Source of the DNA: CAIXSE01 sp040769125
GTDB taxonomy: Bacteria; Actinomycetota; Thermoleophilia; UBA2241
Direction of reading: 5' to 3'
Assembly (NCBI GenBank): GCA_040769125.1
Contig: JAXGLO010000001.1
Location: 992,001-1,056,000, forward strand
Length of the DNA stretch: 64,000 nt
Shown: positions 9,762 through 18,881 of the stretch, piece after piece
How the letters are laid out: each line of letters opens with the position of its first letter
Position numbering within the stretch: position 1 is the stretch's first letter
Program-made: the position numbers and the translations under genes
Notes under the pieces: model-generated
What the model was told of the DNA's origin: nothing
Seen by the model: only the letters and a program-made list of their open reading frames with translations
The model's database searches: none

Positions 9762-10529
9762 ATGACGAGCCACGTGTCGAACACCAGGATCATCGCCTGC
9801 AGCACGCTGCGCGACGAGGTCGAGGCGCTGCGTGGCGACATCCCCGTCGAGTACCTCAAAGGCTTCCTGCACGACACCCCCGATGCCCTGCGCGATGCGC
9901 TGAACGATTGCATCGCCGCCACCCCGGGGGAGTGCACCATCCTGCTTGCCTACGGGCGCTGCTCCAATGGCACCGCCGGCATCAGCGCCGGGTCGCATCG
10001 TCTTGTCCTGCCGATATGCGACGACTGCATCTCGCTGCTGCTGGGTTCGCGCCGTGCCTACAGGCGCGAGTTCGCCGCCCATCCCGGCACGTACTACTAC
10101 ACCCGCGGCTGGGCCGAGGAGCTGGACGACAACTACCGTATCTACCTCAAGATGATCGCTAAGGTGGGGGAGGAGAAGGCTCGCGAGCTCGCGCATGCGA
10201 TGGTCGGGCACTACACGCGTGTGGCGATCATCGACACCGGAACCTACGACCTGCCGAAGGTCGAGGCGTACGTGAATACCGTCGCGGAGTTCTACGGTCT
10301 GCCGGTGCACCGGCTCGAGGGCTCCTTGCGCCTCCTCGAGAAGCTCATCCGCGGTCCACACGACGGCGAGTTCCTCACCGTTAAGCCCGGCGAGGCTCTC
10401 GAGGAACACCGTTTCTGGGATGCCGACTCCCGTGAGCCGGCCCCTGAGACGCCGCCGCATCCACCGGCGTCTTCGCCTGCGGCGACCGCTGCGGCAGCCC
10501 GACGGTCGGCTGAGCGGCCGGGCGGCTGA
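9762..10529 (+). CDS. DUF1638 domain protein
   Basis: 255 residues. The DUF1638 pattern is present: an N-terminal IIACSTLRDEVE, then ILLAYGRCSNGTAGI, LVLPICDDCISLLLGSRRAY, and YYTRGWAEELD. A Rossmann-like half with HYTRVAIIDTGTYDL and FYGLPVHRLEGSLRLLEKLI follows. The protein has conserved cysteines (GRCSNG, ICDDC) that could bind metal or corrinoid. In methanogens and acetogens this family is often encoded near corrinoid methyltransferases, but biochemical function is not established. The last 35 residues are Pro/Ala-rich and probably disordered. Confidence 0.8.
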   Translation: MTSHVSNTRIIACSTLRDEVEALRGDIPVEYLKGFLHDTPDALRDALNDCIAATPGECTILLAYGRCSNGTAGISAGSHRLVLPICDDCISLLLGSRRAYRREFAAHPGTYYYTRGWAEELDDNYRIYLKMIAKVGEEKARELAHAMVGHYTRVAIIDTGTYDLPKVEAYVNTVAEFYGLPVHRLEGSLRLLEKLIRGPHDGEFLTVKPGEALEEHRFWDADSREPAPETPPHPPASSPAATAAAARRSAERPGG

Positions 10530-10580
10530 CTGAGCGGCCGGGCGGCCGGCGCCGTAGCGCCGCCCGGCCGCCAAGGATCA

Positions 10581-10614
10581 CACAGATGGGGCGCCTCTCG
10601 GCGCCCCATCTGTG
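10581..10614. terminator. Bidirectional rho-independent terminator
   Basis: A perfect 15-bp stem (10581-10595 with 10600-10614) with a TCTC loop is followed on the plus strand by a pyrimidine-rich TTCTCTCTCTTG tract. It separates the convergent DUF1638 and hdrB genes. A direct repeat CTGAGCGGCCGGGCGGC precedes it around 10510-10545. Confidence 0.8.
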
Positions 10615-10684
10615 TTCTCTCTCTTGCTCCGGCCGTCGGTCTGCGTCTCTTCGCCGGCCGGCGCCGTCAATGGTTCTCGTCGGT

Positions 10685-11551
10685 CTACGCCATGACCGGC
10701 CTGATGTCGACGAGGTGCTTCTTGAGGCCCAGCTCCTTGCTGCTGAGCCCGAGCGCGCGGCCGACGAGCTGGCTCAGGAAGATGACGGGGAGGGAGCGCC
10801 AAGTGGACGACTTGCGCGCGATCTCCGTCTGGCGGCCGTCGAGGTTGACCTGGCAGAGAGGGCAGGCCACGGTGATCGCCTCCGCGCCGCACGCCCTCGC
10901 ATCGGCGACGATGCGCTCCACGAGGTCGTCGACGATGCCCTGCTCGGTGAGGGCCAGAGAGGCTCCGCAACAGTCGGTCTTGTAGTTCCAGTCGACCGGC
11001 TCGCAGCCGAGGGCCTTCACCACGTCGTCCATGTGGGTGGGGTACTCGGGGTCGTCGGCCAGCGTGACCTTCGGCGGCCGCGTGAGCAGGCAGCCGTAGT
11101 ATGAGGCCACCTTGAGGCCGTTGAAGGGCCGCTTGACGCGGGCCGCGAGAGCGTCGAGGCCGACGGCGTCGTGGTAGACGTCGATGAGGTTGTGGACGGT
11201 GACGCCGCCCTGGTAGCCGCGGCCGACCACGGCCGAGACATCGCGGGCGACGGCCTCGTTCTCTTCTACTTCGTGCGCGCCCGTCTTGAAGCGGCTGTAG
11301 CAGGCCGCGCAAGGGACGGCCATGGAGTCGAGCTTCATGTCCTGCTCGACCTTGGCGAGCTCGTTGACCGGCAGCGCCAGGGAGAGCAGGCGGTTGATGG
11401 AATGTGCCGCCGTGTTTCCGCAGCACTCCCAGCCCGGGATCTCCTGCAGGGTCAGGTCGAGCGCCCGGGCGGTCGCCCGGAAGCTCGCGTCGAACTCACC
11501 GGAGGTGCCGTGCAGCGAGCAGCCCGGGTAGTAGGCGATGGTCTTGCCCAT
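10685..11551 (-). CDS. hdrB: Heterodisulfide reductase subunit B-like protein
   Basis: 288 residues starting at ATG 11551, 2 nt after the hdrC stop; the GGGGGGTGA of hdrC's end serves as its ribosome-binding site. Two CCG-type cysteine domains are visible: YYPGCSLHG...GWECCGNTAAH with PCAACYSRF, and SYYGCLLTRPP...DCCGASLALTEQ with CPLCQVN. They bind the noncubane [4Fe-4S] clusters of HdrB. In this operon the protein would be the electron-accepting or -delivering module of a MetVF-Hdr complex rather than a CoM-CoB reductase, since methanogenesis genes are absent. It is the last gene of the operon. Confidence 0.93.
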   Translation of the reverse strand: MGKTIAYYPGCSLHGTSGEFDASFRATARALDLTLQEIPGWECCGNTAAHSINRLLSLALPVNELAKVEQDMKLDSMAVPCAACYSRFKTGAHEVEENEAVARDVSAVVGRGYQGGVTVHNLIDVYHDAVGLDALAARVKRPFNGLKVASYYGCLLTRPPKVTLADDPEYPTHMDDVVKALGCEPVDWNYKTDCCGASLALTEQGIVDDLVERIVADARACGAEAITVACPLCQVNLDGRQTEIARKSSTWRSLPVIFLSQLVGRALGLSSKELGLKKHLVDIRPVMA

Positions 11552-11553
11552 GG

Positions 11554-12126
11554 TCACTCACCCCCCTGCTGCTCGCGCGCCCGGGTGATGCTCTCGGCGG
11601 TTCGCACCATGCGCTTCATGGCCAGAGTGTCACCCTTCTTGAGGGTTGGGTTGACCTTGCCCTTGAGCAGCATCTTGGGCCCGATGTTGAGCCACGCGAA
11701 GGCGCTCGTCGGGCGCTTGAGCATGTCACGGGTCAGCAGCTCGACCTCCCACATGCGACCCCAGCGCACGAACGAGTCGTAGTTGTATTTCATCATGGTG
11801 GCCGAGGGGGCGTCGGGGTGCAGCTTGCCCTCGCGGCGGGCGATGATCTTGAGCTCGTCCATGATCGATGCGACGTCGATGCCCTGCGGGCAGCGCGTGG
11901 TGCACGTCTGGCAGCCGGTACACAGCCAGATGAAGCGGTCGTTGAAGATCATGTCGAGCTGGCCGAGCTGCACCGCGCGCATGATCTGGGCAGGGTGCAT
12001 GCCGCCAAAGCTGGCCACGGGGCAGCCGGCGGTGCACTTCTTGCACTGGTAGCACTTATACGCGTTCTCGCCGCAGCCGGTACCGATCCGGCTGGCGAGT
12101 TCAGCGCCTGGAGCGCAGGTGGTCAT
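11554..12126 (-). CDS. hdrC: Heterodisulfide reductase subunit C-like protein
   Basis: 190 residues. Two [4Fe-4S] motifs, CYQCKKCTAGCPVA and CTGCQTCTTRCPQG, lie in an HdrC-type helical scaffold (PAQIMRAVQLGQLDMIF). The start ATG 12126 has a strong AGGAGG 8 nt upstream. It sits between metF and hdrB, and relays electrons between HdrA and HdrB in known complexes. It lacks the N-terminal membrane domains of HdrE/DsrM types, so a soluble complex is expected. Confidence 0.93.
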   Translation of the reverse strand: MTTCAPGAELASRIGTGCGENAYKCYQCKKCTAGCPVASFGGMHPAQIMRAVQLGQLDMIFNDRFIWLCTGCQTCTTRCPQGIDVASIMDELKIIARREGKLHPDAPSATMMKYNYDSFVRWGRMWEVELLTRDMLKRPTSAFAWLNIGPKMLLKGKVNPTLKKGDTLAMKRMVRTAESITRAREQQGGE

Positions 12127-12136
12127 ATCCGACCTC

Positions 12137-13081
12137 CTAGGCTACGGCAGGCCGCGGCATCAGGCCGGCGGCCTCGACGATCTCCGGCACCGCCGGCTCC
12201 CACTCCACAGCCATGACGTGCACGCCGGCGACGCCCTCGATCTCGGCGATCTCCTTGATCATCTCGACGGCGAGCTTCTTGCCTTCAGCCTGCTGCGGCG
12301 CGCCCTTCTCCTGCGCGGCGATGCGGTCGACGATCTCCTGCGGCACATCGATGCCGGGCACGAACTTCTGCATGTACCTGGCCATGCCGGCGCCCTTGAT
12401 GGGCGTGATGCCGGCGAGGATCTTGATCTCCTTGTGCAGGCCGAGGGCGCGTACTTCCTCCATCCACTTCTTGAACTTCGGGACGTTGAAGATGCACTGG
12501 GTCTGCATGAAGTCGGCGCCTGCCTCGATCTTCTTCTTGAGGCGCAGGGCGCGGAACTCGAAGGGATCGCCGAAGGGGTTCTCGGCGCAGCCGATGTAGA
12601 GCTTCGGCGCCACGTCCATCTCTTCGCCGCACTGGAACTTCTTCTCGTCGCGCATATCCTTGTACATCTTGATGAGGTTGATCGCGTCGAGGTCGTGGAC
12701 GCCCTTGGCCTCGGGGTGGTTGCCGAAGCTGAGGTGGTCGCCCGTGAGGCAGAGGATGTTATGGATGCCGAGCGTGTGCGCGCCGAGGATGTCGGCCTGC
12801 ATGGCGAGGCGGTTCCGGTCGCGGCAGGTCATCTGCATGATCGCCTCGAGGCCGTTCTGCTGGGCGGTGAAGCCCGACGCCATCGAGCAGACGCGCACCA
12901 CGGCGGTCTGGTTGTCGGTGATGTTGACGGCGTCGACATAGCCCTTGAGGATCTTGGCTTTCTCCTCGATCACGCCGACGTCGGCGCTCTTGGGGGGCCC
13001 GCACTCGCCGGTGACTGCGAACTTACCCGCGGCTAGAACCTTCTCGAGGTTGCTGCCTGCCTTGTACTCGGTGGCAGTCAT
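12137..13081 (-). CDS. metF: Methylenetetrahydrofolate reductase, catalytic subunit
   Basis: 314 residues, with the MTHFR barrel pattern: AGKFAVTGECGPPKSADV, VDAVNITDNQTAVVRVCSM, EAIMQMTCRDRNRLAMQADILGA, NILCLTGDH and GADFMQTQCIFN, which carry FMN/FAD- and folate-binding residues. It starts at ATG 13081, overlapping the metV stop (ATGA). It reduces methylene-THF to methyl-THF, the step before methyl transfer in the Wood-Ljungdahl pathway. Next to metV, mvhD and hdrABC, it should receive its electrons from the Hdr module rather than directly from NAD(P)H as in aerobic MetF. Confidence 0.94.
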   Translation of the reverse strand: MTATEYKAGSNLEKVLAAGKFAVTGECGPPKSADVGVIEEKAKILKGYVDAVNITDNQTAVVRVCSMASGFTAQQNGLEAIMQMTCRDRNRLAMQADILGAHTLGIHNILCLTGDHLSFGNHPEAKGVHDLDAINLIKMYKDMRDEKKFQCGEEMDVAPKLYIGCAENPFGDPFEFRALRLKKKIEAGADFMQTQCIFNVPKFKKWMEEVRALGLHKEIKILAGITPIKGAGMARYMQKFVPGIDVPQEIVDRIAAQEKGAPQQAEGKKLAVEMIKEIAEIEGVAGVHVMAVEWEPAVPEIVEAAGLMPRPAVA

Positions 13082-13761
13082 ACCGGCTTCGCCTCCTCCC
13101 GAACCATCTTGCGTGGGCCGCCGGAGCTGCTCTTGCTCCAGTTCTTCGGCGGCCGGTTGACGTACATCAGCTCTTCGCGCCCCTGTGCCTTGAGGCGTTC
13201 CCAGATGAGGTGCCAGGCGCAGTCGATCTCTTCCTTCTCGGGTGTGGTGACCTCGCACTTGCCGTCGTGCGAGCCGCCGCAGGGGCCGTTCATGAGGCTC
13301 TTGCTGCAGCGCACGACGGGGCAGATGCCGGCCGTCTCGCCGATCACGCAATCGCCGCAGGCGCCGCAGCGCTCGAGCCAGAGCGCGTGCTCTTGCGGCA
13401 TGCCGAGCATGTTGGTGTTGACGGCCGGCATCACGAGCTTGGGCTCGAACTTCTCGGCCATGCTCTGGATGCCGATGCCGCAGGCCATGCTGACGACGAC
13501 GTCGGCGTCCTGGACCTTCTCGGCGATCGCATCGAGGTACTCCCACTCGCACTGGCGGATGGCCGCCGTGTGCTCGATCTCGACCTCGCGGCCGTCCTTC
13601 TCGGCGAGGATGCGAAGCTCGCTGGCGAGGATCTCAGCCTCCTTCTCACCGCCGGTGAGGCAGATGGCGACACAGGTGTCGCAGCCTGCGACCAGAACCT
13701 TCTTCTTGTCGCCGATAAGCGCGACGATCTCGTCGAGTGGTTTACGTTCGGCGGTGATCAT
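13078..13761 (-). CDS. metV: MetV, zinc/iron-sulfur partner of MetF
   Basis: 227 residues. The N-terminal part (KKVLVAGCDTCVAICLTGG...) and the C-terminal cysteine-rich segment (CGACGDCVIGETAGICPVVRCSKSLMNGPCGGSHDGKCEV) match the MTHFR C-terminal zinc-binding domain family called MetV in acetogens. It overlaps both neighbours by 4 nt (metF and mvhD). MetV binds MetF and shuttles electrons to its flavin. The assignment rests on cysteine pattern and gene order. Confidence 0.9.
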   Translation of the reverse strand: MITAERKPLDEIVALIGDKKKVLVAGCDTCVAICLTGGEKEAEILASELRILAEKDGREVEIEHTAAIRQCEWEYLDAIAEKVQDADVVVSMACGIGIQSMAEKFEPKLVMPAVNTNMLGMPQEHALWLERCGACGDCVIGETAGICPVVRCSKSLMNGPCGGSHDGKCEVTTPEKEEIDCAWHLIWERLKAQGREELMYVNRPPKNWSKSSSGGPRKMVREEAKPV

Positions 13762-14348
13762 TCTGCGGATCCTTCCTCGGCGTTGGTGTCGGCGGGGGAG
13801 CTGGTGGCCTCGGGCAGCGCCGTATCGCCCAGGGCCTCGCGGGCCGCGTCGTGCGGGCTGACACCGTCGCGGCGGACGGGGTTAGGGCCGAGCTCCTTGA
13901 TGCGCTGCGTGAATTCCGTGGCGACTTCGGCGAACCTGGCGCCCTCCGCCGACGACATGTTGTACATCTCGACGCGCTCGGGTTCGATGCCGACCTCGGC
14001 GAGCAAGGTCTTCGCATGGGTCACGCGCTTGCGCGCCCAGAGGTTGCCCTTGAGGTAGTGACACTCGCCCTCGAGGCAGCCGGCGGCGTAGACTCCGTCG
14101 GCGCCGGCCTCAATGGCCCGGAGCAGGTGGATGACCTCGAGCTTGCCGGTGCACGGCAGCTTGATCATGCGGATGTTCGACGGGTACTGCAGGCGCATGC
14201 TGCCCGCCAGGTCGGCGGCTGCGTACGCGCAGTAGTGGCAGGCGAACACGATGATCTCGGGCTCGAAGTTGGGGTCGATCGCCTTCTTCGGGGCCTCGCC
14301 GGAGTCGCCCTCGACGGTCTCGACCGAAGCGGCTTCGGGCTCGGCCAT
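13758..14348 (-). CDS. mvhD: MvhD/FlpD-type electron-transfer subunit ([2Fe-2S])
   Basis: 196 residues; FEPEIIVFACHYCAYAAADLAG, IRMIKLPCTGKLEVIHLLRAIEAGADGVYAAGCLEGECHYLKGN and a helical C-terminus are the hallmarks of the MvhD family. An N-terminal extension of about 30 residues is Glu/Ser-rich. It starts 1 nt after the hdrA stop. In known complexes MvhD connects a hydrogenase or other donor to HdrA; no hydrogenase is encoded here, so the donor is more likely the GltD-like unit inside HdrA. Confidence 0.93.
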   Translation of the reverse strand: MAEPEAASVETVEGDSGEAPKKAIDPNFEPEIIVFACHYCAYAAADLAGSMRLQYPSNIRMIKLPCTGKLEVIHLLRAIEAGADGVYAAGCLEGECHYLKGNLWARKRVTHAKTLLAEVGIEPERVEMYNMSSAEGARFAEVATEFTQRIKELGPNPVRRDGVSPHDAAREALGDTALPEATSSPADTNAEEGSAE

Positions 14349-14349
14349 G

Positions 14350-17300
14350 TCAGCTCACCTCCATGAAGAGCGCCTCTTCCTTGGCGAAGATCTGCGCGTC
14401 GGTGTAGTGGTGCAGGGTGATGGCCTTGACGGGGCATTCGCTGACGCACACGCCGCAGCCCTGGCAAGCGGCTGCCTCGATCTTCGCCTTCTTGGATTCG
14501 GCGTCGATGATGGGCACCTCGTACGGGCAGATGCGCACGCAGGTGAGGCAGGCCGCGCACTTGTCCTCGTTGACCTCGGCGACGACGCCGCCCGCCTTGA
14601 TGACGGGCTTGGCGAGCACCGCCGCAGCCCTGCCGGCGGCGGCGTACGCCTGGCTGATTGTCTCGTCGATGCTCTTCGGGTAGTGGGCGGCGCCGCAGAG
14701 GAAGATGCCCTCGGAGCCGAAGTCCACGGGGCGTAGCTTGACGTGCGCCTCGAGATAGAAGCCGTCGCCCTGCAGCGGCACCTTGAGCATCTTGCTGAGC
14801 TCGCTGCTGCCCTCGGCGGCGACCGTCGGGGTCGCGAGCACGAGGAGGTCGAGCGGCAGCTCCATGGGACGGTGGAGGTATGGGTCGCTGTAGGCGACGC
14901 TCACCGCGCCGTTGGAGCTGACCTGCAGCGGGGTCTCGTTGTCGTAGCGCGTGAAGATCACGCCGAGCTCGCGCGCCTTCGTGTAGTACTCCTCGAGGAA
15001 GCCGTAGGTGCGCAGCTCCTTGAACCAGACGTACACCTGACGGCTCGGATCCTGCTCCTTGAGCGCGATCGCGTTCTTGATGCTCTGCTGGCAGCAGGTG
15101 CGCGAGCAGTAGGGATGGTTCTCGTCGAGCGAGCCGGCGCAGAGCACGAAGCCCACCGCGCGTGCGTCGGCGAGAGCGGCGTCGCCGCGCTTGAGCATGC
15201 CCTCGAGATCCATGCCGGTGACGACCTTGGGGCTGGCGCCGAGGCCGTAGAGCTCGGGCCGGTCCTCGCGGGAGCCGGTGGCCACGATCACGACGCCGTG
15301 GTCGACCGGCGTGCGCTGGCCGTCCTTGGCGACGATGGCGCTCGAGAAGTTGCCGATGAAGCCGTGGAAGTCGGCGAGCTCGGACTCGAGGTGGATATGT
15401 ACGTTCGGGTTGTTGATGAGGCGCCGCTCGAGAGCGGCGACGTAGTCGGCAGGGTTGCCGCCCTTGATCGTCGTGCTGAGCTCGAGAACGTGGCCGCCCA
15501 GTTTGGCGGAGCGCTCCACGAGGTGCACCTCGTGGCCCATGTCGCCGAGGGCGCCGGCGGCCGTCATGCCGGCGACGCCGCCGCCGATCACGATCGCCGC
15601 ATGTGTCAGCGGCACGTCGATCTTGAAGAGCGGCTCGAGCATCCGTGCCCGGGCCACGCTCATGCGCACGAGCTCCTTGGCCTTCTGCGTGGCCTGTTCC
15701 GGCTGATGGGTGTGCACCCAGCTCGCCTGGTCGCGGATGTTGGCCATCTCGAAGAGGAACGGGTTGAGCCCGGCCTCGCGCAGGGTGTCCTGGAAGATCG
15801 GCTCGTGGGTGCGCGGGGTGCAGCTGGCGACCACGACGCGGTTGAGGTTGTGCTCGATGATCTTCTCGCGGATCAGCGCGAGGCTGTCGGAGGAGCACGT
15901 GTACATCGTGTCGGTGGCGAACTCGACGCCGGGGAGGCTCTTGGCGTAGTCGGCTACGCTCTCGACGCCGATGACGCCGGCGATGTTGCTGCCGCAGTGG
16001 CAGACGAAGACGCCGACGCGCGGCTCCTCGCCGCTGATATCGCGCTCGGCCGGGTAGTCCTTGTCGACGGTCAGCGTGCCGCGGGAGTCGGCCAGGTCGG
16101 CCATGACCCGTGCCGCTGCGGCCGAAGCCTGCGCGACCGAGTCGGGGATGTCTTTCGGCTCGCTGAACGGCCCGACCACGAAGACGCCCTGGCGGCTCGT
16201 CTCGAGCGGGTTGAACTCCCTGAGGTCGCAGAAGCCGTGGCGGTTAAGGGCGATGCCGATATGGCCGGCGGCCTCCTGCGCCTTGCGGGCCGGCTCAAGG
16301 CCGGCAGAGAGCACGACCATGTCGAAGCGGCTCTCGTGCAGCGTGCCGCCTTCGTCCTCCCAGCTGATCAGGAGATCCCCGGTGAGCGGATCCTCCTTGA
16401 TGTACGACGGGCGGGAGCGCACGAAGCGCACGCCCATGTTGAGGGCGCGCTGGTAGAACGCATCGAAGCCCTTGCCCTGGGCCCGCATGTCCATGAGGAA
16501 CACGGTGGGCTCGCAGTCGGGCTCGTGATCGATCGTGAGCATCGCCTGCTTGTTGGCGAACGTGCAGCAGACACTGGAGCAGTACTCGTGCTTCTGGTCG
16601 CGCGAGCCGACGCACTGGATGAAGGCGATCTTCTTGGGCGTCTCGCCGTCGCTGCGGCGCTTGATGTGGCCTGTGGTAGGGCCGCTCGCGCTGAGCAGGC
16701 GCTCGTACTCGAGCGCGGAGAGGACGTTGGGGTACCGCTTGTAGCCGTACTCGCTCTTGGCGCCGGGGTCGTAGAGGTCGTAGCCGGTGGCGAGCACGAC
16801 GGCGCCGACGTCGAGATCCATCTCGCGGTCACGTTCGTCGTGCAGCAGGGCGCCGGGCCCACAGGCGCGCACGCACTCCATGCACTCGGAGCAGACGGCG
16901 CAGTTGAGGCAGCGCTTGGCTTCGGCGACGGCCTGCTCCTCGGAGAAGCCGGTGTTGACCTCGTCCCAGCTGGTTCTGCGGGCGGCGCCGGGGAGGTGGG
17001 GCATCGGCAGGCGGGCCATGACGGCCGTCTTAGCGAGCACTTCGTCCTCGGGCTTGGCCTCGTCCATGACGTCGTCCTCGAGCGGCAGGAGCTCCTCGCC
17101 GCGCAGGAAGTTGTGGATGCTGCGTGCCGCGCGGCGGCCGGCGGCGATGGCCTCGATGGCCGTCCACGGGCCGCGGGCCGCGGCGTCGCCGCCGGCGAAG
17201 ACGCCGGCCTTGTCGGTGGCCAGCGTCGTCTTGTCGGCGACGATCTGCCCCTTCTCGACGGTGACGCCTTCGCAGCCCTGCAGGAAGTCTTCGACCATGC

Positions 17301-18786
17301 TCTGGCCGATGGCGAAGATAACGGTGTCGCAGTCGAGCTCGAACTCGCTGCCGTCGATCGCCACCGGCGGCCTCCAGCCCTTCTCGTTGGGCTCACCCAG
17401 CGAGCAGCGGAGGAACTCGACCTTGCTGGCGCGGCCCGCGTCGTCGAGCTTGATCGCCGACGGCATGCACGAGCAGTTGAAGGCGACCTGCTCGTCGCGG
17501 CCCTCTGTGACCTCGTCGTCGGACGCCGGGACGCTCTGGTCGTCCTCGATGCAGTTGATCGTGACCTTCTCGGCGCCCAGGCGCAGGGCGGTGCGCCCGG
17601 CGTCGAAGGCGACGTCGCCGCCGCCGATGACGACGACGTTCTTGCCGATGTCGACCTGCTCGCCGAGCGAGGCTGCCTTGAGGACGGCGACGGCGTCGAA
17701 GACGCCGGCGCCGTCGGCGCCCGGGATGGGCAGCGTACGGCCGCCCTGGAGGCCGACGGCGAGATAGACGGCTTTGTAGCCGTCGGCCAGCAGGCCGTCG
17801 ACGGTGAAGTCGGAGCCGGCGGACTGGCCGCACCGCAGGTCGACGCCGAGTGCGGTGATGCGGTCGATGTCCTGCTGCAGGGCGGCCTTGGGCAGGCGGT
17901 ACTCGGGGATGCCAAAGCGCAGCATGCCGCCTGGCTCAGGCTTGCTCTCGAAGACCGTAGTCTGGTAGCCGAGCAGCGCCAGGTCGCGGGCGGCGGCCAG
18001 GCCGCTCGGGCCGGAGCCGACGATCGCGACCTTCTCGTCGAACTTGACCTCGGCTTTCTCGGGAAGCGGGACGTTGTTGAAGGCGTAGTCGGCGACGAAA
18101 CGCTTGAGGCCGGCGATGGCGATGGGCTCATCCACCTCGCCGCGGGTGCAGTCGGTCTCGCACTTGTGGGTACAGACGCGGCCGCAGACGGCGGGGAACG
18201 GGTTGGGCTCGCTGGCGACCGTGTAGGCCTCGGCGAAGCGGCCGTCGGCGATGAGGGCCACGTAACCCTGTGCGCTCGTGTGCACGGCACAGGCGCGCTT
18301 GCACGGGCTGTGACCCTTCTTGGTAATCGCGTACGTGTTGGGGATCGCCTGCGGGTAGAGCTTGTAGATAGCCTTGCGCTCGCCGAGCTCCTCGTTGTAG
18401 CTGTCCGTCACGACGACGGGGCACTTGGGAGCGCACTCACCGCAGCTCGTGCAGACGTCCGGGTCGACGAAGCGGGCGTGGTGGTAGACCTTGGCCTTGA
18501 AGCTGCCGGGCTCGCCCTCAAGGCCGATCAGCTCCGAATTAGTGATGAGGTCGATGTTGAGATGGCGACCCGCCTCGACCAGCTTGGGCGACAGCGTGCA
18601 CATTGCACAGTCGTTGGTGGGGAAGGTCTTGTCGAGCTGCGCCATATGGCCGCCCAGGGCCGGCGCCTTCTCCACGAGGTAGACCTTGTACCCCCCCTCC
18701 GCCAGATCGAGTGAACACTGGATACCGGCGACGCCTCCGCCCAGTACAAGGGCAGCGCCGGTCGACTTTGGGGGTGTGCTTGACAT
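14350..18786 (-). CDS. hdrA: Giant HdrA fusion: duplicated HdrA modules with an inserted GltD-like NAD(P)H unit
   Basis: 1478 residues from ATG 18786 (GAAGGAG 5 nt upstream). Order: an HdrA-type FAD fold (about 10-110, GGGVAGIQ), a [4Fe-4S] motif CTSCGECAPKCP (about 112), and a GltD-like unit (about 160-620) with its own cysteines. That unit has FAD fold VAIVGSGPSGLAAA (about 253) and NAD(P) fold VVVIGGGDVAFDAG (about 383). Then come CAVCSECMECVRACG (about 620), an HdrA motif CSSVCCTFANKQA (about 740), and a second complete HdrA with VFVCHCGSNI, FAD fold VIGGGVAGM (about 1063) and CSRTCCQQSIKNA. Two C-terminal clusters CAACLTCVRICP and CQGCGVCVSECP end it. HdrA is the flavin-based branching subunit; the insert probably lets NAD(P)H enter. 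First gene of the operon. Electron bifurcation is inference. Confidence 0.9.
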   Translation of the reverse strand: MSSTPPKSTGAALVLGGGVAGIQCSLDLAEGGYKVYLVEKAPALGGHMAQLDKTFPTNDCAMCTLSPKLVEAGRHLNIDLITNSELIGLEGEPGSFKAKVYHHARFVDPDVCTSCGECAPKCPVVVTDSYNEELGERKAIYKLYPQAIPNTYAITKKGHSPCKRACAVHTSAQGYVALIADGRFAEAYTVASEPNPFPAVCGRVCTHKCETDCTRGEVDEPIAIAGLKRFVADYAFNNVPLPEKAEVKFDEKVAIVGSGPSGLAAARDLALLGYQTTVFESKPEPGGMLRFGIPEYRLPKAALQQDIDRITALGVDLRCGQSAGSDFTVDGLLADGYKAVYLAVGLQGGRTLPIPGADGAGVFDAVAVLKAASLGEQVDIGKNVVVIGGGDVAFDAGRTALRLGAEKVTINCIEDDQSVPASDDEVTEGRDEQVAFNCSCMPSAIKLDDAGRASKVEFLRCSLGEPNEKGWRPPVAIDGSEFELDCDTVIFAIGQSMVEDFLQGCEGVTVEKGQIVADKTTLATDKAGVFAGGDAAARGPWTAIEAIAAGRRAARSIHNFLRGEELLPLEDDVMDEAKPEDEVLAKTAVMARLPMPHLPGAARRTSWDEVNTGFSEEQAVAEAKRCLNCAVCSECMECVRACGPGALLHDERDREMDLDVGAVVLATGYDLYDPGAKSEYGYKRYPNVLSALEYERLLSASGPTTGHIKRRSDGETPKKIAFIQCVGSRDQKHEYCSSVCCTFANKQAMLTIDHEPDCEPTVFLMDMRAQGKGFDAFYQRALNMGVRFVRSRPSYIKEDPLTGDLLISWEDEGGTLHESRFDMVVLSAGLEPARKAQEAAGHIGIALNRHGFCDLREFNPLETSRQGVFVVGPFSEPKDIPDSVAQASAAAARVMADLADSRGTLTVDKDYPAERDISGEEPRVGVFVCHCGSNIAGVIGVESVADYAKSLPGVEFATDTMYTCSSDSLALIREKIIEHNLNRVVVASCTPRTHEPIFQDTLREAGLNPFLFEMANIRDQASWVHTHQPEQATQKAKELVRMSVARARMLEPLFKIDVPLTHAAIVIGGGVAGMTAAGALGDMGHEVHLVERSAKLGGHVLELSTTIKGGNPADYVAALERRLINNPNVHIHLESELADFHGFIGNFSSAIVAKDGQRTPVDHGVVIVATGSREDRPELYGLGASPKVVTGMDLEGMLKRGDAALADARAVGFVLCAGSLDENHPYCSRTCCQQSIKNAIALKEQDPSRQVYVWFKELRTYGFLEEYYTKARELGVIFTRYDNETPLQVSSNGAVSVAYSDPYLHRPMELPLDLLVLATPTVAAEGSSELSKMLKVPLQGDGFYLEAHVKLRPVDFGSEGIFLCGAAHYPKSIDETISQAYAAAGRAAAVLAKPVIKAGGVVAEVNEDKCAACLTCVRICPYEVPIIDAESKKAKIEAAACQGCGVCVSECPVKAITLHHYTDAQIFAKEEALFMEVS

Positions 18787-18881
18787 TCGCACTCCTTCGA
18801 CGGAATCGCGGAAGGTCCGAGACTCGGTGGGGCGGTTACGATTAGCCAGGCCCACTCTTGTCTTGATTACATCATAGGCGC

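Noticed and set aside
14743..18714. A plus-strand open frame of 1323 codons opposite hdrA
   Set aside because: It is the antisense shadow of the high-GC hdrA gene; it has no family motifs, is rich in Ala/Val/Asp/Arg runs and lacks a ribosome-binding site.
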